Positions 1 to 8,805 of a DNA stretch of 64,000 nucleotides are shown here, in pieces. The notes beneath the pieces are model-generated. The model ran no database searches. It was not told the origin of the DNA and was given only the letters and a program-made list of their open reading frames with translations. Made by a program: the position numbers and the translations under genes. Source of the DNA: Caldilineaceae bacterium (GTDB taxonomy: Bacteria > Chloroflexota > Anaerolineae > Caldilineales > Caldilineaceae); contig JAJDTL010000041.1 in the NCBI GenBank assembly GCA_022827195.1, positions 124,001 through 188,000 of the forward strand, written 5' to 3'. Position 1 is the first letter of the stretch, and the number at the start of each line of letters is the position of its first letter.

Positions 1-1
1 C

Positions 2-955
2 GCTGGCTGGTGGCGGCGGCTCTGGCGGAGATCCGAGAGTGGGGACGCGGATGAGTCTTTCTCCGAGCAGGCGGTCAACCCGTGGGCGGGGGGCTCCGCG
101 ACCGCAGGCGCAGGCGATGGAGGTTCCGAGGCGGAGGAGAGTCGCGATACGCTCCAGTGGGATTACGGCAGCGAATCCGGCGGCGACGGCTGGGAGGCTT
201 CTCCCCCATCGTCGAACGGTGGCGAGTCGGCGGCGGCCCGCCCGCTGGCGATTTCGGAGTTCGATAGCGGTCCTCTGGTTGAAGTGCGCGAACTGCAGCG
301 GATCTACGAGGTAGGGGACCAGTCGGTCCACGCGCTGCGGGGCATCGACATCGTCATTCCTCGCCGCAGCTTCACGCTTTTCCGGGGCCGTTCCGGTTCG
401 GGCAAGACGACGCTGTTGAATCTGATAGGCAGCCTGGACACACCGAGCGCGGGCCGCGTCTTGCTCTTTGGGCAGGATATCGGTCTACTATCGGCCGACG
501 AATGCGCCCAGCTGCGGCAGCTCTATATTGGGTTCGTATTTCAGGCCTTTTCCCTCATCCCGACCCTGTCGGCGCAGGAGAACGTCGAGATGACGCTGCG
601 CTTACTGGGAATTGCGGCTGCGGAGCGGCGGCAAAGGGCGGCCTACTGCCTGTCGCTGGTCGGGCTCAGCCGCTGGGCCGATCACCGGCCGTTCGAGATG
701 TCAGGCGGTCAGCAGCAGCGTCTCTCGATTGCGCGCGCGCTGGCGCACGGGCCGGCAATGCTAATCGCGGACGAGCCGACAAGCGACTTGGACAGCGAAA
801 CGGGCCGCCAGATCCTGGAGCTGTTCGCGCGGTTGGTGGAGGAGGAGGGAATTACCGCGCTGGTCGCCAGCCACGATCCGGCCAGCGACGACTTTGCCAC
901 AGAAGTGTACGAGTTGCAGGACGGCCGCATCGCCGGTCAGTCCAGCCGGGGGTAA
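2..955 (+). CDS. ABC transporter ATP-binding protein (LolD/MacB type), 5'-truncated by window edge
   Basis: This is an ATPase of the lipoprotein/macrolide-export type that energises an FtsX-like permease. Counting from the GTG at 284, Walker A (GRSGSGKTT) is at residues 35-43, followed by the signature MSGGQQQR and Walker B LIADEPTSDLD; the phrase VHALRGIDI is typical of LolD-like proteins. The frame stays open from base 2 through an Asp/Glu/Ser/Gly-rich low-complexity stretch of about 85 codons before the ATPase domain. The GTG at 284 lacks a clear ribosome-binding site, so the true start probably lies outside the window and the visible N-terminus is a linker from a preceding domain. The gene ends 25 bases before the next start on the same strand. 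The ATPase call is firm; the fusion is inferred. Confidence 0.85.
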   Translation, partial: AGWWRRLWRRSESGDADESFSEQAVNPWAGGSATAGAGDGGSEAEESRDTLQWDYGSESGGDGWEASPPSSNGGESAAARPLAISEFDSGPLVEVRELQRIYEVGDQSVHALRGIDIVIPRRSFTLFRGRSGSGKTTLLNLIGSLDTPSAGRVLLFGQDIGLLSADECAQLRQLYIGFVFQAFSLIPTLSAQENVEMTLRLLGIAAAERRQRAAYCLSLVGLSRWADHRPFEMSGGQQQRLSIARALAHGPAMLIADEPTSDLDSETGRQILELFARLVEEEGITALVASHDPASDDFATEVYELQDGRIAGQSSRG

Positions 956-980
956 TCGAGCCGCAGGAGAAGGAGAAAGC

Positions 981-2006
981 ATGACCCAACAGTACCGCGT
1001 TGCCATTGCCGGCTGCCATCGGATGCTCGACAGGACACCGGCCAACCACAACTTTACGACTGCTTTTGATGCCGATGCCGAGACAGAGATCGTCGCGGTA
1101 TTCGACCTGGGCGACGAGACCCGGAAGGCCTTTTTGGAGTGCTGGGGTGCAGGCGTCGCCGCGTATGATGGATTCGGCGCGATGCTGCGGCAGGAGCGGC
1201 CCGACATTCTTTGCCTCGCGACCAGCCAGAAGATGCACGCCGACCAGATCGAGGAGGCGGTCGCGGCGGGCGTGCGGGGAATCCTGAGCGACAAGCCGCT
1301 GGCCACGAGCCTGGAGGAGGCCGACAGATTGCTTGACGCCTGCCGTGGCGCCGGCGTTCCGCTGGCGTTTGGGCTGGACCGGCGGTGGCTCAGCTCCTAC
1401 CGCCGCCTGGCAGAGCTGGTGCGCGACGGCATCGTTGGGGAGTTGCAGTCGGTGATTGTCTTCGGCATTCCGAACCTGATCAATCATGGCTGTCACTGGT
1501 ACGACGCGGCCCTACAACTGGCGGGCGATCGCGAGCCGGAATGGGTTAGCGGTCTGGTGGAGGAGGTGGCGGGAGAGCCGCCAGACTCGCGCCGCCGCAT
1601 GGACCCGACGGGCCGCTTGATGGTCGGTCTGGCAGGCGGAGTTGTCCTCTATTTCACGCTGGGCGGAAGCCGGCGGCCGTCCTTTGAGATCGTCGGCGAC
1701 CAGGGCCGGCTGACAGTGGTGGAGGACGGAGGGCAGGCATGGCAGTGGCAGGAGAGCGGCGCGCCGCAGCCGCTGGACATCCCGCAGCCAACCGGTGACT
1801 TCCCTTCGGGCATGGCGATGGTGCGCGACCTGGTCGAAGCGGTGGCCGGCGGCGGACGGACCGCCTGTGACGTGGAGGAGGCGCGGCGGGCGACCGAGAT
1901 CGGTTTTGCCGCCCATCTCTCGCACGCGCAAGGCGGCGCGCGCATCGAGCTTCCGGCGGGCGACCGCACTTTGCGGATCCCGTCATTCCCCTGGGGAAAC
2001 GAGTAG
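981..2006 (+). CDS. Gfo/Idh/MocA family oxidoreductase
   Basis: NAD(P)-dependent sugar or cyclitol oxidoreductase of 341 residues. The N-terminus MTQQYRVAIAGCHRM carries the Rossmann beta-alpha start, and SDKPLATS is the family's E/D-K-P motif holding the nicotinamide-proximal lysine. A histidine-bearing helix (NHGCHWYDAALQL) fits the usual catalytic His. The ATG at 981 was chosen over an in-frame upstream ATG because an AGGAGA ribosome-binding site sits just before it and the Rossmann fold begins immediately. The gene converges with the aminotransferase on the minus strand. The substrate is not readable from sequence. Confidence 0.88.
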   Translation: MTQQYRVAIAGCHRMLDRTPANHNFTTAFDADAETEIVAVFDLGDETRKAFLECWGAGVAAYDGFGAMLRQERPDILCLATSQKMHADQIEEAVAAGVRGILSDKPLATSLEEADRLLDACRGAGVPLAFGLDRRWLSSYRRLAELVRDGIVGELQSVIVFGIPNLINHGCHWYDAALQLAGDREPEWVSGLVEEVAGEPPDSRRRMDPTGRLMVGLAGGVVLYFTLGGSRRPSFEIVGDQGRLTVVEDGGQAWQWQESGAPQPLDIPQPTGDFPSGMAMVRDLVEAVAGGGRTACDVEEARRATEIGFAAHLSHAQGGARIELPAGDRTLRIPSFPWGNE

Positions 2007-2026
2007 AAACTCCTCGCGGTCGCGCC

Positions 2027-3286
2027 CTAGCCCGATGAGTAGGCCGCGGCAACCTTGTGGAAGACGGCGATGATGTCGTCCACCTCCTGCACGCCCCAAC
2101 TCTCGTGGAAGTGCATATTGAAGTGGCTTTGCAACATCGCATGGGCGTTGGGGTTTGGGAAGTCGCGATCGGGGTCTCCCTTGTAGAGCGGGCTGGTCCA
2201 AGGGTAGCCGCTGCTGCCGAAGACGCGGCGTTTCGTATACCACTCCTGCAGTTGCGGCAGTCCCGTGCGGTAGTCGTCGGTAACGGGCAGGCCCTCGGCG
2301 CGTACGCTTGCGCAGAAGGTCTCCTTGTCGCAACTGGCGCGCTCAGGATGGAAGGCGACCGGCAGGAACCAGAAGCTGGAATCCATGCCCGGCGGGTACT
2401 GCGGAAGGGTGATCATCTCCAGGTCGGCCGTGCCTTCGATCAGCTGGCCGACGATGGCCCGCCTTCGTTCGACGAGATCGGGCAGTTTGCGCAGCTGGAC
2501 TTGCCCGACGACGGCGGCGAGGTCGGTCTGGTTGAAGTTGAGCGTGGCCTGCATGTTGGTCGCGCCCTCGGGCAGAAAGTGGGGCTTGCCGCGGTCGGCC
2601 ATGCGCCTCACTGACTGGTAAAGTTGCTCGTCGCGGGTGAAGACGACGCCACCCTGCGCGCCGGAGCTGTGGTGTTTGCCGGTCATGGTGGAGAAGGCGG
2701 AGATGTCGCCGAAGCTACCGAGCAGCTGCCCCTTGTAGCGGGCGCCGTGGGACTGCGCGCAGTCCTCGATGACGGGGATGCCGCGTGCCCGGGCCAGCTC
2801 CATGATGGCGCCGATGTCGGCGGGTTCGCCGGCGATGTGGGGGACGATGATGGCGCTGGTCCGGGGGGAAATCAGTGCTTCGATCTGCTCCGGACCGGTG
2901 TTGTAGCTGCCTGGCGCGGCGTCGGCGATCATGGGGATCAAGCACTGCAAGGGAATCGGCATTATGCCGCCGGGATCGGTGAAGGGGCCGATGATAACTT
3001 CGCTGAACGCATCGAGCTGCAACGCCAATAGCGCTACGTAGATAGCCGTCGAGCCTGAACTGACCGCATCGGCGTAGCCTCCTCCAAGGTAGTCTGCGAA
3101 CTGGGCGCAATAGGCCTCTTCCTCCTCGCCCTGGTAGGAGCGCAGCGTGCCCGTTGCGAGCACCTGATCGAGGTAGGCGACAGCGGCCTCCTTTTCTTCG
3201 ATTCCGATGTGGGCGCGAGGAGGGAAGGGCGTATCCCGGACCGGCGTTCCGCCATGTAGAGCCAACTCACTCAGTTTATCCTTCAT
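2027..3286 (-). CDS. DegT/DnrJ/EryC1/StrS family PLP aminotransferase
   Basis: A 419-residue fold-type I PLP enzyme of the sugar aminotransferase family. VIEDCAQSHGA (Asp around 175, pairing with the PLP ring nitrogen) and TMTGKHHSSGAQGG (Schiff-base Lys around 204) are the characteristic motifs. It starts 3 bases after the heparinase-like gene ends, so the two are almost certainly one transcript. Family members aminate keto-sugars or inosose-type cyclitols. With no nucleotide-sugar genes nearby, a catabolic or cyclitol role is as plausible as sugar-nucleotide biosynthesis. Confidence 0.88.
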   Translation of the reverse strand: MKDKLSELALHGGTPVRDTPFPPRAHIGIEEKEAAVAYLDQVLATGTLRSYQGEEEEAYCAQFADYLGGGYADAVSSGSTAIYVALLALQLDAFSEVIIGPFTDPGGIMPIPLQCLIPMIADAAPGSYNTGPEQIEALISPRTSAIIVPHIAGEPADIGAIMELARARGIPVIEDCAQSHGARYKGQLLGSFGDISAFSTMTGKHHSSGAQGGVVFTRDEQLYQSVRRMADRGKPHFLPEGATNMQATLNFNQTDLAAVVGQVQLRKLPDLVERRRAIVGQLIEGTADLEMITLPQYPPGMDSSFWFLPVAFHPERASCDKETFCASVRAEGLPVTDDYRTGLPQLQEWYTKRRVFGSSGYPWTSPLYKGDPDRDFPNPNAHAMLQSHFNMHFHESWGVQEVDDIIAVFHKVAAAYSSG

Positions 3287-3289
3287 CGC

Positions 3290-5431
3290 TCAGTTCTCCA
3301 GCGTGTATTCGAAGCGGTTGTCGGTAGGCAGCGCTGCCAGCCTGGACGGGAGTACCACATCCGGGCGGAGGCGGATGGTCCAGAGGTCCTGACCGTGCGG
3401 ACAGTCAAGCGAGCAGACGGCGTAGCCCGAGTCCAGCAGGTTGCGGGCATGCCAGGAGACCGATACGAGGCGGGGCGTGTCGCCGTAGGGATGGAAGACG
3501 GAAAGGAATGCGGTCTGCGATGCGACGCGGCGGCGAATGAGTAGCCCGTGCCGTTCTTCGGCGGGATTGCCCGGCGCGCGGCCGGCGAACAGGGTCGCGC
3601 CGGCCGGTTCGGCTGCGAAGAGCCTCATGCTTGAGCCCTCCGAGCGCCAGGTAAGTCTGGGATCGTCATCGAGAGTGAGGCTGTGCGGGTCGGCAATGTG
3701 TTCATAGCCTTCGCCCACGAGCGCGGAAGGCAGCGCTGGACGGCTTTCGGCAGCTGAGAGCAGGGCGCCGGTGTTGCGATAGATCCAGTCGATGCGCCGC
3801 TCTTCGGCGGCATCGACCAGGAAGATATCGACTAGATAGTCGGCGCGCGCCAGCAGCACTCTACGCATCGTCACGCGGGCGTAGGTGTCCAGGGCATCCC
3901 TGCGGACGCTGTCGAGGGGGATGTCGCGGCTGGGGGCCGGACTGGCGCTCCAGGCGACGGTCGCGTCGGCGACTTGGAAGGGGCCGTCGGCGCGGAATCC
4001 GGAGCACTCGCCTGCGCCAGGCGGCTGTGAGAGGCCGTCGAGCAGGACTGTATTGTGGCTAATTGTCTGGCGGTACCAGCCCTGGAAGAGGTCGATTCCA
4101 TAGCCGGGTGTTCCCAGGTCAGGCGCCTGACGGCTGCCCTGCGCGTAGATCGTCAGCGCCAGCTTGTCCGGGTGGCCGTGACCGCCGCCGTGGACACCAT
4201 ACTTGAGGAGGGCGTACCGCTGTGGGATTGGGGGCGAAAGCTGCTGCGATTCCGGTTGGGATCGCAGGATAGCGTAGCCAGAGCCCTCCATGTTGACGCT
4301 GGTGGGATCAGGCGACCCGTCCTCAGGGAGGTTGCGCGCGCCGAAGAGGAGCGCGTCGAGGCATTCGCGCGGGCCGTGGCGGTAGGCGCGCGTCAGTACC
4401 TGGCCGAAGAGCGGGTCGGCGGACCAGGCGTAACCGATTTCGTAGAAGGCGGGCGCCTTGGGTACGCCATGGCAGCAGTCGTCGTTGAGACTTGTGAAGT
4501 ACCAGCAGTCGTTGGTTGCCGGCAGGCTGCCGTCGGGATAGGCGCACAGTACGGGTGCGCGCAGAACCGCGGAGAGCGCGCGTTCGCGGCGCAGGTCCCA
4601 GCGGGGCAGGTTGGCCGTCGCTTTTGCCAGCGAAAGGAGAGCGGCGACGGTATAGAAGTGGTAGCTGAAGGAGCCTTCGAACCAGAGGCCGTCGGCGAGG
4701 ATGCCCTCGCGGGCCTGGGTGTGGAAGCCATTGGGTCCGTCGATGGCGAAGGCGAGCAGCTCCTCGTTGCCGGTGACCGCACCGATAGTGCCGATGGCGG
4801 CGTTGTGCCAGCAGGCGAAGTTGTGGATGCCGCCGAAGTGGCGCCGGGTGAGAAAGCCGGCCGCGGGGAGGAGGAGCTTGTCGACGACTTCGTCCTGTTG
4901 CGATTGCGAGAGCGTTGGCCGGACTATGTCGAAGGACCAGGCCAGCGGGATTACCCACACGGCCTCGTCCAGGGTACTGAATTGGGCGATGCCGTGGTTG
5001 GCTGGCCGGCCGGACGAGGTCATGTATCCGGCGTAAGTGGCGGCATAGTCGAGCAGAATCTCCTGGACGAGCTGTCGATGGCCTTCGTTGTTGTCCAGTT
5101 TCCAGAGGACGGCAAGACGTAAGGCGGACTCGGCGAGCCGGTTGTTCACGGACCAACGCCAGGCTGAGTCGAAAGGTTCGCCGGAGTAGGCGGCGCCGTC
5201 GACCGGGCAGCGGTGGAGGCGGGGCGAGCCGGGCTCAAAGAGGAGCTGGACTGCGTGCTGCGGGCAGAAGTAGTCGTGATAGTAGCCGCCCGGCAACTGC
5301 GGGACGTCGACGGGGCGGGCGAGGAAGTCGTCGACTTCAGCGCGCAGCAGTTGTTGCGCAGCCGAAAATTGGGGGAGCGCGGCTTTCTGCCGGATGTGGG
5401 ACCATTGGCCTGCGGTGATGAGTGTGGTCAT
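3290..5431 (-). CDS. heparinase II/III-like polysaccharide lyase family protein
   Basis: A 713-residue protein with an N-terminal alpha/alpha-toroid and a C-terminal beta-sandwich. The most telling segment is HGGGHGHPDKLALTIYAQG followed by DLGTPGYGID and SHNTVLLDGLSQ, which matches the conserved heparinase II/III C-terminal region (HGH-x-D-K and HNT-V-x-x-D-G). The family cleaves uronic-acid-containing polysaccharides by beta-elimination. No signal peptide is obvious at the N-terminus (MTTLITAGQWSHIRQK), so it may act inside the cell on imported oligosaccharides. It is translationally close to the DegT aminotransferase and divergent from the Fic gene. The exact substrate is unknown. Confidence 0.82.
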   Translation of the reverse strand: MTTLITAGQWSHIRQKAALPQFSAAQQLLRAEVDDFLARPVDVPQLPGGYYHDYFCPQHAVQLLFEPGSPRLHRCPVDGAAYSGEPFDSAWRWSVNNRLAESALRLAVLWKLDNNEGHRQLVQEILLDYAATYAGYMTSSGRPANHGIAQFSTLDEAVWVIPLAWSFDIVRPTLSQSQQDEVVDKLLLPAAGFLTRRHFGGIHNFACWHNAAIGTIGAVTGNEELLAFAIDGPNGFHTQAREGILADGLWFEGSFSYHFYTVAALLSLAKATANLPRWDLRRERALSAVLRAPVLCAYPDGSLPATNDCWYFTSLNDDCCHGVPKAPAFYEIGYAWSADPLFGQVLTRAYRHGPRECLDALLFGARNLPEDGSPDPTSVNMEGSGYAILRSQPESQQLSPPIPQRYALLKYGVHGGGHGHPDKLALTIYAQGSRQAPDLGTPGYGIDLFQGWYRQTISHNTVLLDGLSQPPGAGECSGFRADGPFQVADATVAWSASPAPSRDIPLDSVRRDALDTYARVTMRRVLLARADYLVDIFLVDAAEERRIDWIYRNTGALLSAAESRPALPSALVGEGYEHIADPHSLTLDDDPRLTWRSEGSSMRLFAAEPAGATLFAGRAPGNPAEERHGLLIRRRVASQTAFLSVFHPYGDTPRLVSVSWHARNLLDSGYAVCSLDCPHGQDLWTIRLRPDVVLPSRLAALPTDNRFEYTLEN

Positions 5432-5669
5432 GGGGCGGCCCGGCCAGGACGGGGCAAGGGAGGCACGCGCCTGCCCTCCAAGGAATCGACCGTGTAAGAC
5501 TTTCGCTTTTTGCAGCCTGAGACTTGAGGAATTGGGATTGCGGTCACTTGATAATCCTACCTGTACGCTTTAGAATCTGTGCCATATCAACTTACCTTTT
5601 CGGTCTCCGAAGGAAGTAATTTCAAGACCATGTGGGACAACGTGTCGATCAGGAGTTGGACTACACGGA

Positions 5670-6845
5670 ATGGCTAAAATCGCGACTTACGAAGAAACAC
5701 ACCCCTGGATAAGATTTGAACTGGACCTGCGCCACGCAAATTATACGTTATGGCTTCAGTTGGGAGAAGCGCAAGCCAAGTGCGAGCAGATAGTCGGCGT
5801 CCCGCTGCTGCCGGAAGTTGCAGATTACCTGCACCAGGTCTTCCTAGCCAAGGGGGCACTGGCGACGACTGCGATTGAAGGAAACACTCTGTCAGAAGAA
5901 GAAGCATTGAAAGTAGTCCAAGGGGAATCGGATCTACCTCCATCCAAGGAGTATCTAGGCCACGAGATCGAGAACATCGTCAATGCCTGCAATATGGTTG
6001 CGGACAGAGTTTTTGCGGGAAATCTGACCAATTTGACTCTTGACTGGATCAGAGAGCTGAACACTCAAGTCTTACATGGTCTGCCGCCGAAGAGAGATGT
6101 AAATCCCGGCCACATCAGAGTACACGAGGTTGGCGTAGGGAGGTATCGCGGGGCTCCGCCACAGGATTGCGAATATCTGCTTGAAAAGCTCTGTAACTGG
6201 CTCAATGGCGACAGCTTTCTTCCAGGTAAGGAACTCGACATTGCGTCAGGCATACTTAAGGCGATCATTGCGCACCTCTACATGGCCTGGATCCATCCGT
6301 TCGGAGACGGCAATGGCCGCACGGCGCGGCTGATGGAGTGTCAGTTTCTTCTCTCCTGCGGCATTCCGATGGCGGCGGCGCATCTATTGAGCAACCATTA
6401 CAACCAGACCAGGACTGAGTACTACAGGCAACTTGACATGGCTAGCAGTTCCGGCGGCGAGGTCATCCCGTTCGTCACGTACGCGTTGCAGGGCCTCATC
6501 GACGGTCTAGATGAACAGATTCAGATGATCAAGAATCAGCAGTTCTACGTACACTGGATCAACCATGTCCACAATCAGTTTCGGGACAAGGATAGTCCAA
6601 CTCAGATTCGCAGACGCCGACTCGTCATCGATCTTACGGAAACGACGAAGACAATTCCTATGGCAGAGCTCCGCCACATTACACCCAGGATTGCGGAAGG
6701 CTATGCAGGAAAGACTGACAGGACGATTCGGCGAGACGTCAATGCGCTGGTAGGAATGGGCCTGCTCAAACGCGACGCCAATGGAGTGGCGATTCGGCGC
6801 GAACTCATGGCGGCGTTTGTATCTCCTGCCGTCAGCGGCGGATAA
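5670..6845 (+). CDS. Fic domain protein (adenylyltransferase type) with C-terminal winged helix
   Basis: A 391-residue Fic protein. The active-site loop HPFGDGNGRTAR lies at residues 209-220 and matches HxFx(D/E)GNGRxxR, which transfers AMP from ATP to a target hydroxyl. TTAIEG at residues 66-71 matches the (S/T)xxxE(G/N) autoinhibitory motif, making this a self-inhibited class II Fic. The last 70 or so residues (basic RRRRLVIDL, then RTIRRDVNALVGMGLLKRD) resemble a winged helix. No antitoxin partner is adjacent. Base composition is lower in GC than its neighbours, suggesting acquisition. The target is unknown. Confidence 0.9.
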   Translation: MAKIATYEETHPWIRFELDLRHANYTLWLQLGEAQAKCEQIVGVPLLPEVADYLHQVFLAKGALATTAIEGNTLSEEEALKVVQGESDLPPSKEYLGHEIENIVNACNMVADRVFAGNLTNLTLDWIRELNTQVLHGLPPKRDVNPGHIRVHEVGVGRYRGAPPQDCEYLLEKLCNWLNGDSFLPGKELDIASGILKAIIAHLYMAWIHPFGDGNGRTARLMECQFLLSCGIPMAAAHLLSNHYNQTRTEYYRQLDMASSSGGEVIPFVTYALQGLIDGLDEQIQMIKNQQFYVHWINHVHNQFRDKDSPTQIRRRRLVIDLTETTKTIPMAELRHITPRIAEGYAGKTDRTIRRDVNALVGMGLLKRDANGVAIRRELMAAFVSPAVSGG

Positions 6846-6979
6846 CTCACATATCAATTGCCTCTTCCGGGCGACCCAATCTGCACAGCAAGAGTGCAGA
6901 GGAAGCTCGCTTCCCTCACCTTCCATTCCCTGAGATCTGGAGTACTGCAGAAACTTGATCGTTCATAGCGGAGGCCGGC

Positions 6980-7732
6980 TCATGCTGATGCGGCCGCGTC
7001 CACGCGTGCCTTGAAGGCATTGCCGCCGGCGGCTACCCAGGCTGCCCAGCCGGTGAGGAAGAAGCGGGCGCCGAGGTTGATGTAGTGCTCGATGTTGGCG
7101 TCGTTGGCGAGTGCGCCGGCGTTGCGGCCGGCGGCAATGATCTGTTGCAGGGCGCCGTCCACGGTCGCGGCGACTTCGGGATTGTCGGTGCCGCCGAGAT
7201 GGCCCATTGTCTGCGCGAGGTCGCTGGGGGCGACGAAGAAGACGTCGATGTTGTCGACGGTGAGGATCTCGGCGAGGTTGTTGACGGCGATGATGTCTTC
7301 GATGAGGACGATGACGAGGGTCTCATCGTTGGCGCGCTGGAAGTAGTCGGCGACGCCGTAGCCCTGGCGGCTCATGTACATGCCGCGATTGCCTAGCGGG
7401 TGGAATTTGGCAGCGTCGACAACCGCCTTGGCCTCGTCGGCAGTGTTGACGTGGGGGACAACGATGCCCTGGGCGCCGACGTCGAAGGTGCGGTAGATGA
7501 TGCCGGGGTTGTTCTGGTTGACGCGCACGATGGAGGTCATGCCCCAGAGGTCGCAGGCGCGCGTCAGGTCGGGGATGTCGGCGAAATCGACCGGGCCGTG
7601 TTCGCCTTCGATCCAGATGGCGTCGAAGTCGAGCGGGCCGAGCTGGTCGATCATGTCGGTCGAGTTGTTTCCTGATAGGCAGACGACGATTTCGCCGCGT
7701 TCCAGCTTGTGTTTGGCTCGGTTCTCGCGCAT
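6980..7732 (-). CDS. HpcH/HpaI aldolase/citrate lyase family protein
   Basis: Class II, metal-dependent pyruvate aldolase family, about 250 residues. IWIEGEHGPVDF carries the catalytic histidine, IVRVNQNNPGII the conserved Arg, and GAQGIVVPHVN sits where family members bind metal and substrate. Members reversibly cleave 4-hydroxy-2-keto acids to pyruvate plus an aldehyde. An ATG at 7744 abuts AAGGAG with no spacer, so the ATG at 7732 (MRENRAKHK), 12 bases after that AAGGAG, is preferred. A candidate promoter lies about 70 bases upstream. Confidence 0.85.
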   Translation of the reverse strand: MRENRAKHKLERGEIVVCLSGNNSTDMIDQLGPLDFDAIWIEGEHGPVDFADIPDLTRACDLWGMTSIVRVNQNNPGIIYRTFDVGAQGIVVPHVNTADEAKAVVDAAKFHPLGNRGMYMSRQGYGVADYFQRANDETLVIVLIEDIIAVNNLAEILTVDNIDVFFVAPSDLAQTMGHLGGTDNPEVAATVDGALQQIIAAGRNAGALANDANIEHYINLGARFFLTGWAAWVAAGGNAFKARVDAAASA

Positions 7733-7803
7733 GGCCTTGCACATCTCCTTCTAGGTGGGAGGGCTCGGTTTCAGGATGGTCTGTTCATGAAGCGTCACTG
7801 GCA

Positions 7804-7831
7804 ATTATAGCGCAGATTGGGCGAACAACAA
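7804..7831 (-). promoter_or_regulatory. candidate sigma-70 promoter for the HpcH/HpaI aldolase gene
   Basis: On the minus strand TTGTTG is followed after 16 bases by a perfect TATAAT (plus-strand ATTATA at 7804-7809), about 70 bases upstream of the preferred aldolase start. The -10 is exact; the -35 matches only partly. Confidence 0.45.
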
Positions 7832-7832
7832 T

Positions 7833-8674
7833 GGGCGGCCCTGCGGAGGCGCTTCCAAAGCTACAGGCGCGGACGCGGCCGGTTTGTGCCCGGTAGGGTC
7901 GGACGGTGGCTTGGCGCGCTGCGGGGTCGATGTGGCCTGAAAGGGTATCGAGTGGGTATCGGAAGTCGACATTTGTCGACCAATGTCGTCCAATGTCGAC
8001 TTTTTTGGGCACTTTTTTTCTTCTCTCGTGACAGGACATTTGGGCGGTCGCTCGTGACAGGACGTTGCCGGCGTCGATTGTGGTCGACTTATGGTGACAA
8101 ATGTCGTCCGCGAGGCGACAAATGTCGCCTTTTGGCTTCTGCGTCGTTACTTTCGGGCCGTCGGACAGGGCTGTGGGCGGCTGCGCCGGTCTTGGGCGCG
8201 GCGTGCGGCAAATCCTGCCGGGCCAGAGGCGGTGATGGGCGTTTCGGGCGTCTAGGAGGGGCGCTCTATTTTGGATCATGGTTATAGAATAGCACGTTTG
8301 CGCGGGTTTTGCTCGGTTGACGGGGAAATAGGTAGAGGGCGCGGGCTCGCGGTGTGTGTGGGGGGCAGGGAGGCAGGGGCAAAGGAGGGCGCCCACAAGG
8401 GGGGTCCCTACGGGCATGATATTGGCTGGGAGGCAGGAAAAGCTGTCGTCTAGCTAAGACTGGCCTGGTTGCAGGCTTTCAATGGGAGGTTGGTCGTGTC
8501 AGCGGTATAGCTGTATGAGGAGAGGCTGGCAGGCGCGGTTCCCTCTCCGCCAGTTGCCAAGGTGTGCGGCAGAGGAGGTCTCTGTGCAGGTGGTTGAGGT
8601 CGCTGCCTGTGAGCACCTACTCGCCGCGGCAGAAACTGCGGGTGCGCCAGTTGTTGGTGTCCTGGAAAAGGTAA
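7833..8674. other. gene-poor intergenic region
   Basis: No convincing gene is visible between the aldolase promoter and the proX terminator. A 210-codon minus-strand open frame is Pro/Arg-rich and built over the palindrome cluster. Around 8387-8412 there is an imperfect G/C-rich inverted repeat (GGGCGCCC, ACAA, GGGGGGTCCC) reminiscent of dispersed intergenic repeats in Chloroflexota genomes; that likeness is from memory. Confidence 0.5.
7965..8129. repeat. cluster of GACA-N2-TGTC palindromes and phased half-sites
   Basis: GTCGACA-TT-TGTCGAC at 7965-7980 and GGCGACA-AA-TGTCGCC at 8114-8129 are perfect 7-bp inverted repeats with a 2-base centre; GGTGACA-AA-TGTCGTC at 8093-8108 is a near-perfect third. 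Two 10-mers, CAATGTCGTC and CAATGTCGAC, follow the first palindrome head to tail at 7981-8000. CTCGTGACAGGACATT (8025-8040) recurs as CTCGTGACAGGACGTT (8051-8066). The arrangement looks like multiple operators for a dimeric regulator, or a decayed repeat element. It sits upstream of the aldolase gene. Confidence 0.6.
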
Positions 8675-8700
8675 AGGCGCCAGGGAATATCCTGGCGCCT
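8660..8700 (-). terminator. Rho-independent terminator downstream of proX
   Basis: AGGCGCCAGG (8675-8684) and CCTGGCGCCT (8691-8700) form a perfect 10-bp stem with a 6-base loop. Read on the minus strand the stem is followed by TTTACCTTTTCC. It lies about 105 bases beyond the proX stop codon in the right orientation. Confidence 0.75.
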
Positions 8701-8805
8701 GCTGATGACAAGAGTCAGTTCGGGCCGGCTGCCCGGCAGTTTACCGCCTCGCCGGCCGGCTGCGAGGCGTGCCCCGGCCCGAAAGGGGGAAGGGGCAGGC
8801 CCTGG

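Noticed and set aside
4055..5122. A 355-codon plus-strand open frame opposite the heparinase-like gene
   Set aside because: Shadow of the real minus-strand gene; Val/Gly/Glu-rich with no recognisable fold.
6901..6920. GGAAGCTCGCTTCC inverted repeat as terminator of the Fic gene
   Set aside because: Only a 6-bp stem with a 2-base loop and no T-run follows it.
7785..8417. A 210-codon minus-strand open frame in the gene-poor gap
   Set aside because: Pro/Arg-rich, no domain, passes through the palindrome cluster and lacks a ribosome-binding site. Best explained as a GC-driven open frame.
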